55,532 nt of DNA from an uncultured SAR86 cluster bacterium. Lineage in GTDB: Bacteria; Pseudomonadota; Gammaproteobacteria; Magnimaribacterales; D2472. Below the pieces are notes generated by a model. The model searched no databases. It saw only the letters and a program-made list of their open reading frames with translations, and was not told the origin of the DNA. Shown piece after piece: positions 44,196-55,172 of the stretch. The translations under genes were made by a program, and so were the position numbers. How positions within the stretch are numbered: position 1 is the stretch's first letter; every line of letters starts with the position of its first letter. Location of the stretch: assembly GCA_902520725.1 (NCBI GenBank), contig CABYPB010000008.1, forward strand, positions 1-55,532. Direction: 5' to 3'.

Positions 44196-46088
44196 TTGGC
44201 CAAGAATTCATACGACTCAAAAGCAATAGAAGTCCTTTCTGGTTTAGATCCTGTCAGAAAAAGACCTGGTATGTATACCGATACATCATGTCCAAATCAT
44301 TTGATTCAAGAAGTCCTTGATAATTCAGTTGATGAAGCAATAGCAGGACACTGTTCAAATATCAAAATAAAAATTGAAAAAGATGGTCATATTAAAGTGA
44401 GTGATGATGGCAGAGGAATGCCAGTTGATATTCATCCAGAACACAAGGTAAGTGGCGTAGAATTAATTTTATGTAAATTGCATGCAGGAGCAAAATTCTC
44501 TGGCGACGAATATAATTTTTCTGGAGGATTACATGGGGTTGGAGTTTCAGTTGTGAACGCATTGTCAGATTCACTTCAAGTGAATATAAAAAGAGATTCC
44601 AAAGAACATGAAATGCATTTTGATAATGGAAATAAAAAAACCGAACTAAAAGTTGTTGGTGATGTTGGTGTCAGAAATAGTGGAACCACTATAAAGTTCA
44701 AGCCTAACTCAAAATACTTTGAATCAGATCAGATTAACCTTAAAGACCTTAAACATCTTTTAAAAGCGAAAGCAGTTTTATGTCCTGGATTAACTATCGA
44801 CTTTCATTATGAAAAAAAGAAAGAAAAAATAAAATGGTTTTATGAGGACGGCTTAAAAAGTTATCTTGAAGATGCTTCAGAGGGTATTGATTTAATATTA
44901 GAGGAATCAATACTATCTTCAAAAGATTCTGATATACAAGAGGTAGAATTTGTAATTAATTGGTCAAATAAACCATCAAAAAATAAGTTAGATGAAACTT
45001 ATGTAAATTTAATTCCTACAGCACAAGGTGGTTCTCATCTTAATGGTTTTAAATCAGGTTTATTAGAAGCACTAAAAGAATTTTGCGATTATCGAAGTCT
45101 ATTACCAAAAGGCCTTAAAATTAATGCAGAAGACGTTATTGCAAATGCTATTTTTGTTGTATCTTCAAAAATGCAGAATCCTCAATTTGCTGGACAAACG
45201 AAAGAGAGACTTGATTCAAAAGATCATATGTTATTTGTAAGTAGTTCAACAAAAGATGTTCTAAGTATATGGTTTAACAAACATACTGAAGAGGGTGAAA
45301 AAATTGCAGAGCTTGCAATAATTTCTGCCCAAGCAAGAGCAAAAGCTTCAAGCACAGTCGAAAGAAAAAAAACTTTTAAAGGTCCTGCATTACCAGGAAA
45401 ACTATCAGATTGTAATAGTGAAGATTTAAACGAGACTGAACTATTTCTTGTAGAAGGTGACTCTGCAGGAGGCTCAGCAAAACAAGCAAGAGAAAGATCT
45501 TTTCAAGCAATAATGCCATTGAGAGGAAAAATACTTAATACATGGGATCTTCAAAGCGATGAAATAATTAAGTCTCAAGAAATAAAAAATCTTTCAACTG
45601 CAATAGGAGTTTTACCAGGAAATGCAGATATTTCATCTTTGAGATACGGAAAGATATGTATTTTAGCTGATGCAGATTCTGATGGTCTTCACATTGCAAC
45701 TTTATTATGTGCACTTTTTTTAAGACATTTTAGGAGTCTTGTGCAAGAGGGAAGAATATTTATAGCAATGCCTCCGCTCTATAGAATAGATTGTGGAAAA
45801 GAGGTTTTATACGCTTTAGATGAGGCTCAAAAAGAAAAAGCAGTAAATGATTTTAAAAATAAAAAGGGAAAGCCAAAAATTAATATTCAAAGATTTAAAG
45901 GTTTGGGTGAAATGAATCCATCTCAGTTGAGAGAGACCGTCATGGATCCTCAAACAAGACAATTGGTAAGATTATCAATATCAGCAACAGATAATGCGAA
46001 CTCAATGATGGACCTTCTTCTTTCTAAAAAGAATGCTCCTGCAAGAAAAGAATGGCTTGAAAAAAAAGGCTCATTAGTTAGGGTATAA
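44196..46088 (+). CDS. parE: DNA topoisomerase IV subunit B
   Basis: ATPase subunit of the chromosome-decatenating type II topoisomerase. The GHKL domain has [13 protein letters not shown] and [14 protein letters not shown], then [16 protein letters not shown]. The TOPRIM domain carries [16 protein letters not shown] (about residue 418) and DADSDGLHI (about 492). At 630 residues, with an [10 protein letters not shown] segment, it matches ParE rather than GyrB (about 800). It begins with TTG, set by the conserved [21 protein letters not shown]-terminus and a nearby AAGG. parC follows after 2 bp. Confidence 0.96.
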   Translation: MAKNSYDSKAIEVLSGLDPVRKRPGMYTDTSCPNHLIQEVLDNSVDEAIAGHCSNIKIKIEKDGHIKVSDDGRGMPVDIHPEHKVSGVELILCKLHAGAKFSGDEYNFSGGLHGVGVSVVNALSDSLQVNIKRDSKEHEMHFDNGNKKTELKVVGDVGVRNSGTTIKFKPNSKYFESDQINLKDLKHLLKAKAVLCPGLTIDFHYEKKKEKIKWFYEDGLKSYLEDASEGIDLILEESILSSKDSDIQEVEFVINWSNKPSKNKLDETYVNLIPTAQGGSHLNGFKSGLLEALKEFCDYRSLLPKGLKINAEDVIANAIFVVSSKMQNPQFAGQTKERLDSKDHMLFVSSSTKDVLSIWFNKHTEEGEKIAELAIISAQARAKASSTVERKKTFKGPALPGKLSDCNSEDLNETELFLVEGDSAGGSAKQARERSFQAIMPLRGKILNTWDLQSDEIIKSQEIKNLSTAIGVLPGNADISSLRYGKICILADADSDGLHIATLLCALFLRHFRSLVQEGRIFIAMPPLYRIDCGKEVLYALDEAQKEKAVNDFKNKKGKPKINIQRFKGLGEMNPSQLRETVMDPQTRQLVRLSISATDNANSMMDLLLSKKNAPARKEWLEKKGSLVRV

Positions 46089-46090
46089 GT

Positions 46091-48337
46091 ATGGCAAACG
46101 ATAAGTTCAATTCAATAAGTTTAAAGAAGTACGCTGAAGAGTCTTATCTAAACTATGCTATGTACGTAATTCTTGATAGAGCCCTTCCAAATATTGGTGA
46201 TGGTTTAAAGCCTGTTCAAAGAAGAATCTTATATGCCATGTCTGAATTAGGATTAGATGCATCATCAAAATATAAAAAATCAGCAAGAACTGTAGGCGAT
46301 GTTATTGGAAAATTTCATCCACATGGAGATAGTGCTGCCTACGAGGCGATGGTGCTAATGGCACAAAATTTTTCATTTAAGTATCCTTTAGTTGACGGGC
46401 AAGGAAATTGGGGGTCACAAGATGATCCAAAATCATTTGCAGCAATGAGGTATACAGAATCAAGACTTACTAGCTTTGCCAATCTTCTCATTTCTGAACT
46501 AAAATCTGGAACTGTTGATTGGCAGCCTAATTTTGATGGATCACTTTTAGAACCAGTAATTTTTCCATCAAAAATACCAATGATTCTATTAAATGGAACC
46601 TCAGGCATTGCTGTTGGAATGGCAACTGATATTCCATCACATAATATTAATGAAGTTATTGATGCAACTATTAGTATTCTTGAGAAACCCAAATCAGAAC
46701 TAAAAGATATTTTAAAGATTATAAAGGGTCCAGATTTTTCAAATGAATCGTCAATTATAGCTAGCAAAGAAGATCTAGAAGAGATGTATCTTTCAGGAAG
46801 GGGAGGTTTTAAAATTCAAGCAAACTGGGAACAAGAAAAAAATCAAATAATTATTAATGCACTGCCTTATCAAGCATCTGGATCAAAAATTTTAGAACAA
46901 ATTGCAGAACAGATGCTCAATAAAAAATTGCCTATGGTTGTTGATTTGGCTGATGAGGGAGATCATGAATTCCCTGTAAGACTAGCTATTACCCTTAAAT
47001 CAAATAGGGTAAATGTTGAAGACTTGATGAATCATTTATTTGCTTCGACCGATCTTCAAAAGTCCTACAGAATAAACATGAATCTTATTTCGTTGAAAGG
47101 TGGTCCAAAAGTATTTTCACTAGTTGATTTATTAAAGGAATGGATAATATTTAGAAAAGATACTGTCAGAAGGAAACTAGAACACAGACTTGACCAAGTA
47201 AATGACAGGCTTCATATCTTAGAGGGCTTGTTAACAATCTTTATCGATATAGATAATGTTATAAAGATAATTAGACAGTCTGATGAGCCGAAGAAAGACA
47301 TTATAAAAGCTTTCAAGTTGTCAGAAATTCAAGCAAATGCAATTTTAGAAATTAAGCTAAGGCAGTTAGCAAAACTTGAACAGATTAAACTACAAAATGA
47401 AAGAGATGAGTTGGTCAGCGAGCAAGATAGCATTGAAAAAATTCTAAAATCAAAGACTAGGTTAAAGACTCTTATTAAAAATGAATTACTAGAAATAAAA
47501 GAAAATTTTGGAGAAGACAGAAAATCTCCAATAATAGAGTCTTCTAATGCAAAAGTTTTTTCTGAAGAGGAAACTATAGTTACTGAATCTATAACAGTAG
47601 TACTTTCAAAAGCTGGTTGGATTAGGAGTGCAAAAGGACACGAAATTGATCCTACATCATTATCTTATCGGGGAGATGATTCTTTACAGGATTTCGCTAG
47701 AGGCAAGAGCAATCAACTCGCAGTATTTTTAGATTCAAACGGTAAAGCTTATTCTATTCCCAGTCATTCTCTTCCTTCTGCAAGAGGAATGGGTGAACCA
47801 ATAACAGGAAGACTAAATGCTGATTCAGGTGTTCAATTTATTTCTTCAGTAATTGGGAAAGATCAGGATAAATTCTTAATTATGAACTCAGGTGGGTTTG
47901 GTTATATATCAGCATATGAGAATATGACCTCTAATAAAAAATCTGGTAGAGCATTTATGAGATTGCCTGAAAATGCTCAAATGCTAAAAGCTATTCCAGT
48001 AAGAGAAGATCACACTCATATTGCTGCTGTTTCAAACATTGGAAAGCTTCTTATATTTGAACTCGTTGAGTTGCCTATTCTAGGCAAAGGAAAAGGTAAT
48101 AAGATTATCAATATTCCAAAAGATAAGCTTGCAAGTGGTGAAGAATTTATGGCACATGCACAACTCTTAGCACCAGACAGCTCTCTTAAAATTGAGGTAG
48201 GTAAAAGATTTGTTACTCTTAAACCAAAAGATTGGTCTGAATATATTCTTTCAAGAGCTAAAAGAGGAAAGAAAGTTGGTAAGTTAATTAATATCGAAAG
48301 GCTTACCGAAGAATTAAAATTATCTAAAACAGATTAG
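46091..48337 (+). CDS. parC: DNA topoisomerase IV subunit A
   Basis: DNA-cleaving subunit of topoisomerase [40 protein letters not shown] (quinolone-determining region, with Ser and Glu at the usual positions) and the catalytic Tyr121 in [10 protein letters not shown] are visible. [17 protein letters not shown] follows. The C-terminal part (about 490-748) is the degenerate beta-pinwheel, lacking the GyrA box, which together with pairing to parE supports ParC over GyrA. Length 748 is typical. Confidence 0.96.
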   Translation: MANDKFNSISLKKYAEESYLNYAMYVILDRALPNIGDGLKPVQRRILYAMSELGLDASSKYKKSARTVGDVIGKFHPHGDSAAYEAMVLMAQNFSFKYPLVDGQGNWGSQDDPKSFAAMRYTESRLTSFANLLISELKSGTVDWQPNFDGSLLEPVIFPSKIPMILLNGTSGIAVGMATDIPSHNINEVIDATISILEKPKSELKDILKIIKGPDFSNESSIIASKEDLEEMYLSGRGGFKIQANWEQEKNQIIINALPYQASGSKILEQIAEQMLNKKLPMVVDLADEGDHEFPVRLAITLKSNRVNVEDLMNHLFASTDLQKSYRINMNLISLKGGPKVFSLVDLLKEWIIFRKDTVRRKLEHRLDQVNDRLHILEGLLTIFIDIDNVIKIIRQSDEPKKDIIKAFKLSEIQANAILEIKLRQLAKLEQIKLQNERDELVSEQDSIEKILKSKTRLKTLIKNELLEIKENFGEDRKSPIIESSNAKVFSEEETIVTESITVVLSKAGWIRSAKGHEIDPTSLSYRGDDSLQDFARGKSNQLAVFLDSNGKAYSIPSHSLPSARGMGEPITGRLNADSGVQFISSVIGKDQDKFLIMNSGGFGYISAYENMTSNKKSGRAFMRLPENAQMLKAIPVREDHTHIAAVSNIGKLLIFELVELPILGKGKGNKIINIPKDKLASGEEFMAHAQLLAPDSSLKIEVGKRFVTLKPKDWSEYILSRAKRGKKVGKLINIERLTEELKLSKTD

Positions 48338-48360
48338 TCTTCATATAAGGATTATATAAA

Positions 48361-48846
48361 TTGGTAACAGTCGAAAAAGTTAACGATTCTCAATATCTAA
48401 TATCTCTTAGCCCAAATAGTTCTTTAGTTGGAATATATAGAATTATTTTTTTATCTAGTATTACATTGGTATGTGGTGGTATTGGAGTAATCTTTTATTT
48501 TTTAGGGGCAGCACTAATACTCCCATTTGCAGGACTAGAACTAAGTATTTTATTTATTGCATTTTATTTAAGTTTTAAGTGGAGCAGTAAAAGAGAAAAA
48601 ATTTATATTTCAGAAGACATTGTAAAAGTTGAAAGAGGCGTAAACAAAGCTGAATATTCTTGGAAAGAATTCCGAACATTTACTTACTTTAAAATAAAAA
48701 AAGAGAAAGATAAGACTATTCGGCTTAGCTTTAAATCAAAAGGTCAGGATATCGTAATTGGAGAATTCTTAAACGAAGATGATAAAAAAATCTTAAGAGA
48801 TGAAATTACAAGTATTATTGAAAGTCTTAATCTAAAAATGTACTAA
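48361..48846 (+). CDS. DUF2244 membrane protein
   Basis: A 161-residue integral membrane protein with two hydrophobic segments (about 24-46 and 50-70), followed by a soluble beta-rich domain. LSPNSSLVGIYRII, then GAALILPFAGLELSILF, then EKIYISEDIVKVERG are the ordered hallmarks of DUF2244, whose function is unknown. In Alphaproteobacteria and some others it is linked with cytochrome oxidase genes, but no such gene is present here. The start is TTG (48361), 23 bp after parC. It converges with the phosphofructokinase gene with a 4-bp overlap. Confidence 0.85.
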   Translation: MVTVEKVNDSQYLISLSPNSSLVGIYRIIFLSSITLVCGGIGVIFYFLGAALILPFAGLELSILFIAFYLSFKWSSKREKIYISEDIVKVERGVNKAEYSWKEFRTFTYFKIKKEKDKTIRLSFKSKGQDIVIGEFLNEDDKKILRDEITSIIESLNLKMY

Positions 48847-50099
48847 ATCTTCCATTTTGGGAGCTTTTTCTTTACTTCTATCAATTTCAATTTCTCTAAT
48901 TTTGGTATTCCATTAAGAAATTTTGGATAAGCCTCTCCTAGAATCAAAGGCTGCAGATATTTTATTGCCTTTGCATTAACATTAAATCCATCTTTTGATA
49001 TGAAAGACTTAGGAAGTTTTTTTTCTACATTAGCTATTTTAGATAAAGGCGCAGGCTCTATGCTCCATGTATATTTATCTTCCTTACCCCTAACGATAAC
49101 TGGCATAACACCATTCATACCTTTAACAGCATATCTAACAGCATGAATTCCAACCGCTTCGGCGTGAAGAAGATCGGTTTTTGAAGCTATGTGACGAGCA
49201 CTTCTCTGAAGATAATCTGAAACAGCCCAATGATTTTTTAGTTTAAGTTTAGTATTTATTAATGATGAAAGGTATGGAGCTACTCCGCCTAGTTGAGTAT
49301 GTCCAAAGGCATCTTTTCGATCTGATTCAGCTAAGAAATTTCCTTTACTATTTTTTACACCTTCTGAAGCCACTATTACGCAATAGCCTTTAGTTTTTAC
49401 AATATTTTTTACTTTAGATATAAATTTTTGTTGATTAAATGCGACTTCTGGAAGAAGAATCATATGAGGAGCATCTGTTGCAGAATTTTTCGCTAATGCA
49501 GAGGATGCAGCCATCCAACCGGCATTTCGACCCATTACTTCAAGAATGAATACTTTAGTCGAAGTCTCTGACATTGACTCGACATCTAGAGATGCCTCCA
49601 TTGTCGAAGTTGCGATATATTTTGCAGCAGAACCAAATCCAGGACAGCAGTCTGTAATTGCTAAATCATTATCAACAGTTTTAGGGATGGCAATACAATT
49701 AATGGGATAATCTAATTTTTTACTAATTTGAGAAACCTTAAATGCAGTATCAGCTGAATCGTTTCCCCCATTGTAAAAAAAATAACCAATATTATGAGCT
49801 TTAAAGACTTCAACCAATCTTTCATACTCTCTTTTACTTTCTTCAAGGTCTTTTAGTTTTAGTCTGCAAGATCCAAAAGCGCTCCCTGGACGAGCTTTAA
49901 GGGATTTAATGGCAGTAATACTTTCTTTAGATGTGTCTATAAGTTCTTCTTTTAGTGCTCCAAGAATTCCATTCCTTCCTGCATAAACCTTTCCAATTTT
50001 AGATTTATATTTTTTAGCTTCCAAAATTAAAGCAGCAGCAGTGGCATTTATTACCGATGTAACACCTCCTGATTGAGCATAAAAAGCATTTTTTTTCAT
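48843..50099 (-). CDS. pfp: 6-phosphofructokinase, pyrophosphate-dependent type
   Basis: Interconverts fructose 6-phosphate and fructose 1,6-bisphosphate, probably using PPi. The N-terminus AFYAQSGGVTSVINAT is the PFK phosphate-binding opening. The phosphoryl-donor site reads NGGNDSADTA, and the catalytic loop is IPKTVDNDLAI; Lys in PKTVDND (Gly in ATP enzymes, PGTIDND) is the usual mark of PPi-dependent PFKs. LEVMGRNAGWMAA and ASEGVK follow. The ATG at 50099 is taken as the start because a purine-rich GGGGAAA precedes it; the frame extends 11 codons upstream. A reversible PPi enzyme saves ATP and can serve gluconeogenesis. Confidence 0.88.
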   Translation of the reverse strand: MKKNAFYAQSGGVTSVINATAAALILEAKKYKSKIGKVYAGRNGILGALKEELIDTSKESITAIKSLKARPGSAFGSCRLKLKDLEESKREYERLVEVFKAHNIGYFFYNGGNDSADTAFKVSQISKKLDYPINCIAIPKTVDNDLAITDCCPGFGSAAKYIATSTMEASLDVESMSETSTKVFILEVMGRNAGWMAASSALAKNSATDAPHMILLPEVAFNQQKFISKVKNIVKTKGYCVIVASEGVKNSKGNFLAESDRKDAFGHTQLGGVAPYLSSLINTKLKLKNHWAVSDYLQRSARHIASKTDLLHAEAVGIHAVRYAVKGMNGVMPVIVRGKEDKYTWSIEPAPLSKIANVEKKLPKSFISKDGFNVNAKAIKYLQPLILGEAYPKFLNGIPKLEKLKLIEVKKKLPKWKI

Positions 50100-50151
50100 T
50101 ATTTCCCCGCTTATACTTTGAATAAAATCCAAGTATCGTATTATAACTAAT

Positions 50152-51447
50152 ATGAGAATACATATCCTAGGTGTTTGTGGAACCTTTATGGCCGGGTTAG
50201 CGCAGATCTTAAAGGAGTCTGGACATAAAGTCTCAGGATCGGATATTCAATTTTATCCACCCATGTCAGACTATCTTGAAAAGATAGATATTGAAATAAT
50301 TCAAGGGTATCAAAAAGAGCAATTACCAGAGGCTGATCTCTATGTCATAGGTAATGCACTATCAAGAGGCAATGAGTGCGTCGAAGAAATATTAGACAAA
50401 AAATTACCATTTGTTTCAGGACCTGAAATATTAGGGAAAGAGCTTAAAAATAGGAATGTTTTTGCTGTATCAGGAACTCATGGAAAAACTACTACTTCTT
50501 ATATGCTTGCGCATATTTTAAAAAAACAGGGTAAAGATATTGGATTCTTGATCGGAGGAATTTCTAAAAACTTTGAAAATTCTGCAAAACTTGGTACAGA
50601 TAAATCTTTTGTTATAGAAGCAGATGAGTACGATTCAGCTTTTTTTGATAAACGTTCTAAATTTATACATTATTCTCCACAAAACTTGGTTATAAATAAT
50701 ATTGAATTTGATCATGCAGATATTTTTGATGATATTGATGACATAAAAAAACAATTCCGCCATCTCATAAAAATTATTCCTCAGTCAGGTAATATTATTT
50801 ATTTTAAAGATGATAAAAATAGCACTGATCTTATTAAGGATGGTTCATGGTGTGGTAAAACAGAGATCAATTCAGATTTAATAAAAATAGATTTTAAATT
50901 AATGCAACTAGAGATAGATAATAAGAAGTTTTCACTTGAAGACCTGCCATTAATAGGCCAACATAATTTTAAGAACTACATTTCTGCAATTCTTGCAGCA
51001 AAACTTGATGATGTTCCAATTAATGACTCAATTGAGTCACTCAAAACTTTTAAAGGCGTTAGAAGAAGAATGGAACTGGTATTGGATACTTCAAACATAA
51101 AAGCTTATGATGATTTTGCTCATCACCCCACTGCAATTAGACTTTCATGCGCTGCAATAAAAGAAAAATATTTTAATGAAAAAATATTAGGACTTATCGA
51201 ACTTGGTTCAAATACCATGTCAGCAGGCTACCACAATGATCTACTTGATTCGTTTAAATTGCTTGATCAGGTCTTTTTGCTTGATCGTGAACAGGTTTAT
51301 AAATATGAAAATTCCTTTAATTCAACTGAGTCGTTGCTTTCAAAGCTAAAGGAAACAATTTTTGATTATGATATTATCTTAATAATGACTAATAAAGATA
51401 GTCAAAAATTTATACGACCGATTATAAGCTACGTTGAAAACAAATAA
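50152..51447 (+). CDS. mpl: UDP-MurNAc:L-Ala-gamma-D-Glu-meso-DAP ligase
   Basis: Mur-ligase-family enzyme that re-attaches recycled murein tripeptide to UDP-MurNAc. The N-terminus HILGVCGTFMAGLAQILKESGH is specific for Mpl. The P-loop is VSGTHGKTTTSYML (about residue 106), with VIEADEYDSAFFDKRSKF following, and DDFAHHPTAIRLS marks the C-terminal domain. Length 431 is near the usual 450. With anmK elsewhere in the window, it shows that this organism recycles peptidoglycan. Divergent from the phosphofructokinase gene; overlaps the LON-domain gene by 14 bp. Confidence 0.95.
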   Translation: MRIHILGVCGTFMAGLAQILKESGHKVSGSDIQFYPPMSDYLEKIDIEIIQGYQKEQLPEADLYVIGNALSRGNECVEEILDKKLPFVSGPEILGKELKNRNVFAVSGTHGKTTTSYMLAHILKKQGKDIGFLIGGISKNFENSAKLGTDKSFVIEADEYDSAFFDKRSKFIHYSPQNLVINNIEFDHADIFDDIDDIKKQFRHLIKIIPQSGNIIYFKDDKNSTDLIKDGSWCGKTEINSDLIKIDFKLMQLEIDNKKFSLEDLPLIGQHNFKNYISAILAAKLDDVPINDSIESLKTFKGVRRRMELVLDTSNIKAYDDFAHHPTAIRLSCAAIKEKYFNEKILGLIELGSNTMSAGYHNDLLDSFKLLDQVFLLDREQVYKYENSFNSTESLLSKLKETIFDYDIILIMTNKDSQKFIRPIISYVENK

Positions 51448-52024
51448 CTTACCTATTTTCCCATTGGGCATAGTTGCACTACCTGGAACAATTCAAGATC
51501 TTCAAATCTTTGAACCAAGATATATAGATATGGTCAAAAATTGTATGGAAAATGATCATGGGTTTGTTATGACTTTCCAAAAAAAATTATCTGAAAAAGA
51601 TGAGTATGAAATTTCAAAACAGGGAGCCTATGTTGAAATAATAGACTTTAATAATTTACCCAATGGCTTGCTTGGAATAACTGTAAAATCTATAAATAAA
51701 GTATCCATTAAAGACATGGTCAAGCTTAAAGATGGGCTTAATTTGGCTGAAACTTATCCTATAGTAGACCCAGAAGTTGATGATCAAGCTCTTCTTGCTG
51801 AATTTCCAGAGATTTCAAATATTCTCTCTCAGTTAATTAAACATCCAAGAATAGCGAATATGTCTATTAATGTTGACTTTAATTCTGCTGATTCTGTTGC
51901 CTATCACCTTGCTGGACTTATACCAATACCATGGACTCATAAACAAAATTTATTAGAAGCTTATGATGCTACGCAAAGGTTTTCTATCCTTTCAAAATAT
52001 ATTGATGAAATTTCTTCAAATTAA
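51434..52024 (+). CDS. Stand-alone LON substrate-binding-domain protein
   Basis: A 196-residue protein consisting of only the N-terminal domain of Lon protease (PF02190 type). The opening NLPIFPLGIVALPGTIQDLQIFEPRYIDMV is characteristic; the rest is beta-rich plus a C-terminal helical bundle ending EAYDATQRFSILSKYI. There is no ATPase or protease domain. Bacterial relatives are common but uncharacterised; a role as adaptor or in protein quality control is guesswork. The TTG start at 51434 gives a 14-bp overlap with mpl, so translation is coupled. Confidence 0.85.
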   Translation: MKTNNLPIFPLGIVALPGTIQDLQIFEPRYIDMVKNCMENDHGFVMTFQKKLSEKDEYEISKQGAYVEIIDFNNLPNGLLGITVKSINKVSIKDMVKLKDGLNLAETYPIVDPEVDDQALLAEFPEISNILSQLIKHPRIANMSINVDFNSADSVAYHLAGLIPIPWTHKQNLLEAYDATQRFSILSKYIDEISSN

Positions 52025-52027
52025 GAG

Positions 52028-52453
52028 TTAAATATCTAACGGAGGCTTCTTAGATTTTCTTCTTAACCAATTTACCATTTTTAAAATACTTGGAATAGAG
52101 ATTAATTTTCTTTCCAACTTATATTTACCTGGATAATTACTTAATATTAAGCCTATAAATATTGTAAATAGTCCCTGGCCAGGAAGAACTAACATTAGAA
52201 TTCCTCCAAAAATTAGCGCATAACCAATTATATTTTTGATTACAATTGAAAAAATCCATATCAACGGATATCTCATTTTAAATTCAGAGGTACCTTTATT
52301 GATGAAATAATCACTCGGTATTAAAGTTACCAACCATCTTATGCTCACAAGACTAAATACGAAAATTAAAAAAGAGATTACTCCTATCCAAAATATGTAT
52401 GTTTTGTAACTTAACAAGAATTCGTTAGCTGTTTCGAAGAAGTTTATTTCCAA
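52028..52453 (-). CDS. Small membrane protein, PGPGW-like
   Basis: A 141-residue protein with three hydrophobic segments (about 17-38, 66-88 and 90-105). The central motif GGILMLVLPGQGLFTIFIGLIL resembles the PGPGW-type transmembrane family (a Pro-Gly-x-Gly loop inside a long hydrophobic region). The basic C-terminal tail is MVNWLRRKSKKPPL. Function is unknown. It converges with the LON-domain gene (3-bp gap) and is divergent from rsfS. Confidence 0.6.
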   Translation of the reverse strand: MEINFFETANEFLLSYKTYIFWIGVISFLIFVFSLVSIRWLVTLIPSDYFINKGTSEFKMRYPLIWIFSIVIKNIIGYALIFGGILMLVLPGQGLFTIFIGLILSNYPGKYKLERKLISIPSILKMVNWLRRKSKKPPLDI

Positions 52454-52525
52454 AATTACTTACCTTTTTAAACAATTATGATTTAGTATATCAATTACTA
52501 TTATATTAATAATATTTACTAAATT

Positions 52526-52870
52526 TTGTCGAATAAAAGTCTTTCTCAAATATGTAATTTCAGTTTAAACGAAAGTAAAGCTGAAAATATTCTATGTCTT
52601 AATGTAGAAGAAATATCTTCCTTTGCTGATGAAATAATAATTGTTACTGCTAATTCTAATAGACATGCAGCTTCTGTATCTCAAAAATTAGTAGAGCATC
52701 TCAAACAAAATAATATTAATGTTATCGGGGTTGAGGGAGAGCTTGATTCAGGGTGGATTCTTGTAGATTGCGGAGATATTGTAGTTAATATTATGAAACA
52801 AGATCAAAGAGACTTTTATGATTTGGAAGGTCTATGGGGAGAGAATAGTCTCTTAAAGAAACTTAATTAA
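52526..52870 (+). CDS. rsfS: Ribosomal silencing factor RsfS
   Basis: Binds L14 of the large subunit and blocks subunit joining in stationary phase or starvation (YbeB/Iojap family). Typical segments are DEIIIVTANSNRHAASVSQKLVEHL, GVEGELDSGWILVDCGDIVVNIM and RDFYDLEGLWGE. At 114 residues it is slightly longer than E. coli RsfS (105). The start is TTG (52526); no internal ATG is suitably placed. Its stop TAA shares a base with the ATG of rlmH. Confidence 0.95.
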   Translation: MSNKSLSQICNFSLNESKAENILCLNVEEISSFADEIIIVTANSNRHAASVSQKLVEHLKQNNINVIGVEGELDSGWILVDCGDIVVNIMKQDQRDFYDLEGLWGENSLLKKLN

Positions 52871-53334
52871 TGTTGATAAAGATCATTAGTGTTGGAAATA
52901 AGCTTAATCAGTGGCAGTTAAAAGAAATTGAATTCTATACTAAACAATTACCAAAAAATTTAGTAATAAAATTTATAGATTTAAAGAGTCAACAGAATCC
53001 AAATTATTCTATAGAAGAAGTTATTCAAAAAGAATCGAGTTTAATTCTTTCAAAGATTTCAAAAAATGACTACGTTGTTTCATGGGATTCTAGTGGAGAG
53101 TCTTTGACCAGTAAAAATTTTAGTAATTTTATTCTAAAGAGCCAATCATCTATGAGTTCAATATTATTTATTATTGGTGGTTCGTTTGGTTTATCGTTAG
53201 AAGTAAAACAAAGATCAAACAAAATTTTTTCTGCTTCGCAATTTACATTTCCTCATAGGTTATTTAGATTACTATTAGTGGAACAAATATATCGTGCCCA
53301 TACAATTATAAATAATATGCCGTATCACAAATGA
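52870..53334 (+). CDS. rlmH: 23S rRNA pseudouridine1915 N3-methyltransferase
   Basis: SPOUT-class methyltransferase that modifies pseudouridine 1915 in helix 69 of 23S rRNA. The SAM-binding knot includes DYVVSWDSSGESLTSKNF, FIIGGSFGLSLEV and the C-terminal FPHRLFRLLLVEQIYRAHTII followed by YHK, all RlmH signatures. Length 154 equals E. coli RlmH (155). Overlaps rsfS by 1 bp and mrdA by 4 bp; rsfS-rlmH-mrdA-rodA is the conserved gammaproteobacterial order. Confidence 0.97.
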   Translation: MLIKIISVGNKLNQWQLKEIEFYTKQLPKNLVIKFIDLKSQQNPNYSIEEVIQKESSLILSKISKNDYVVSWDSSGESLTSKNFSNFILKSQSSMSSILFIIGGSFGLSLEVKQRSNKIFSASQFTFPHRLFRLLLVEQIYRAHTIINNMPYHK

Positions 53335-55172
53335 TAGATCTTAACGAAACAATAAAGGAAAAGAAAAATTTTTTTAACAGGCTTGTTTTTGTTTATTTAT
53401 TTTTTGGAATGCTTTTTTTGTTTTTCTTATATCGCACTTTTTCTCTTCAAGTCTCTAGTTTTACAGATTATGAGATTGCATCATTAGAAAATAAAACGAG
53501 AGAAATTCTTATTCAGCCAATAAGAGGAATTATTTATGACAGAAACGGAAAAATTATTGTAAATAATCAGCCAAACTATAATCTTATCCTAAAACCCTCA
53601 CAGATTGACAATATTGATGAACATATCAATACGATAGTTAGCTACATTGAATTGTCTAAAGAGGATATTGCATATATAAGAGACAATTTTAAAAGAAAAG
53701 CTAGATTAAATAGAGAACTTGTCTTAAAGAAAAATCTCTCTATGGAAGAAATTGCAAGGTTTGAATCGAGAAGATATAAATTTCCAGCAACTTTTATTGA
53801 TGAGAGGTATTCAAGAGAGAATATCTACTCTGAAATATTTTCTCATGCTGTTGGTTATGTTGGAAGTATAGGCGATGACTATCTCGAAGAAATACTTACT
53901 GATCAAAACCTTAGTTTAAAAGAAACAATTTTCAAGTATTCAAATGGTTATATTGTTGGCAAGACTGGGCTAGAAAATATTTATGATAAAAAGCTACGAG
54001 GAAATTTTGGCAAAAAAATTTATGAGGTTGATGCATCAGGAAAATTATTAAATGAGTTACAAGAAATACCAGCTAAAAATGGAGAGGATTTGTATACTTC
54101 TCTTGATGTAGAGAGTCAGAAAGTTGCATTCGAACAACTTAATAATAGAAGAGGGGCAGTTGTCGCCGTTGAAATAGAATCAGGGGCTATAGTAACGTAT
54201 GTTAGCTCACCCTCATTCCCCATTAACAAGATTACTAATGGAATGTCATCAGCAGATTTCAATCAATTACTTAATGATCAAGACAAACCATTTTTTGATA
54301 GAGCTGGTCAGGGAAGATATTCGCCAGCGTCAACTATAAAACCGGCTATTGGATTATATGGATTAGAAAATCAAATAATTGACTGGGAATATAGTATTGA
54401 TGACCCTGGTTTTTTTGTTCTTCCAGAGGACGGTAGAATTTACAGAGGATGGAAAAAGGGTGGACATGGAAATATTACCCTTATGGACGCAATTATTGAA
54501 AGCTCAAATACTTTCTTTTTTTCCCTAGCATACAATTCAGAAATTGATAAATTGGTGGAGCACTTATCTAATTTTGGTTTTGGAAGGAATATTTGTATAG
54601 ATTGCTTCATTCCTGATGATGGATTGCTACCAAATCCTGAATGGAAAATGAATACTCTTAACTTTGGATGGTTTAAAGGTGACACGGTCAATATGGGGGT
54701 TGGTCAAGGTTACTTGAGTGCTACACCAATACAACTTGCATATTACTCTGCGTTCCTTGCAAAAAAGGGAACTCTTAATAAGTTTTCTTTTATTCAAAAT
54801 GATAATATAAATAAACAAGAAACTTTTATGAGCAATAATCTTAAAGATGAAGATTGGCAAAATATACATAAAAGCATGATTGGAGTTATAGAAAATCCGA
54901 AAGGAACAGCTGGAAGATTAAGAAGTTTAAAGAATTATGCTGTTGCTGCTAAATCAGGAACTGTTGAGCTTGTTAGCACAGAAACGAAAGAAGATTACAA
55001 AATTATAAGAGAAGTAGAAGGTCAAAGAGATCATGCGATCATTGTAGCTTTTGCTCCAATGCCAAATCCTAAATATGCAGTAAGTGTAGTAATTGAGAAT
55101 GGAGAGAGCGGAGGAGCTGTAGCTGGACCAGTGGCTATTAATGTCTTAAACAGTCTTATCAATAATGAATAA
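53331..55172 (+). CDS. mrdA: Penicillin-binding protein 2 (elongasome transpeptidase)
   Basis: Class B PBP that cross-links lateral-wall peptidoglycan in rod-shaped cells, in complex with RodA. A short cytoplasmic tail and one membrane segment (about 18-38) are followed by the dimerisation/pedestal domain (QPIRGIIYDRNGKIIVNN about residue 62). The transpeptidase domain holds SxxK with nucleophile Ser334 in SPASTIKPA, SxN in IESSNTFFF, and KSG in AAKSGTVEL. Length 613 is typical. It overlaps rlmH by 4 bp and rodA by 8 bp. Presence of this pair indicates rod-like elongation. Confidence 0.97.
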   Translation: MIDLNETIKEKKNFFNRLVFVYLFFGMLFLFFLYRTFSLQVSSFTDYEIASLENKTREILIQPIRGIIYDRNGKIIVNNQPNYNLILKPSQIDNIDEHINTIVSYIELSKEDIAYIRDNFKRKARLNRELVLKKNLSMEEIARFESRRYKFPATFIDERYSRENIYSEIFSHAVGYVGSIGDDYLEEILTDQNLSLKETIFKYSNGYIVGKTGLENIYDKKLRGNFGKKIYEVDASGKLLNELQEIPAKNGEDLYTSLDVESQKVAFEQLNNRRGAVVAVEIESGAIVTYVSSPSFPINKITNGMSSADFNQLLNDQDKPFFDRAGQGRYSPASTIKPAIGLYGLENQIIDWEYSIDDPGFFVLPEDGRIYRGWKKGGHGNITLMDAIIESSNTFFFSLAYNSEIDKLVEHLSNFGFGRNICIDCFIPDDGLLPNPEWKMNTLNFGWFKGDTVNMGVGQGYLSATPIQLAYYSAFLAKKGTLNKFSFIQNDNINKQETFMSNNLKDEDWQNIHKSMIGVIENPKGTAGRLRSLKNYAVAAKSGTVELVSTETKEDYKIIREVEGQRDHAIIVAFAPMPNPKYAVSVVIENGESGGAVAGPVAINVLNSLINNE

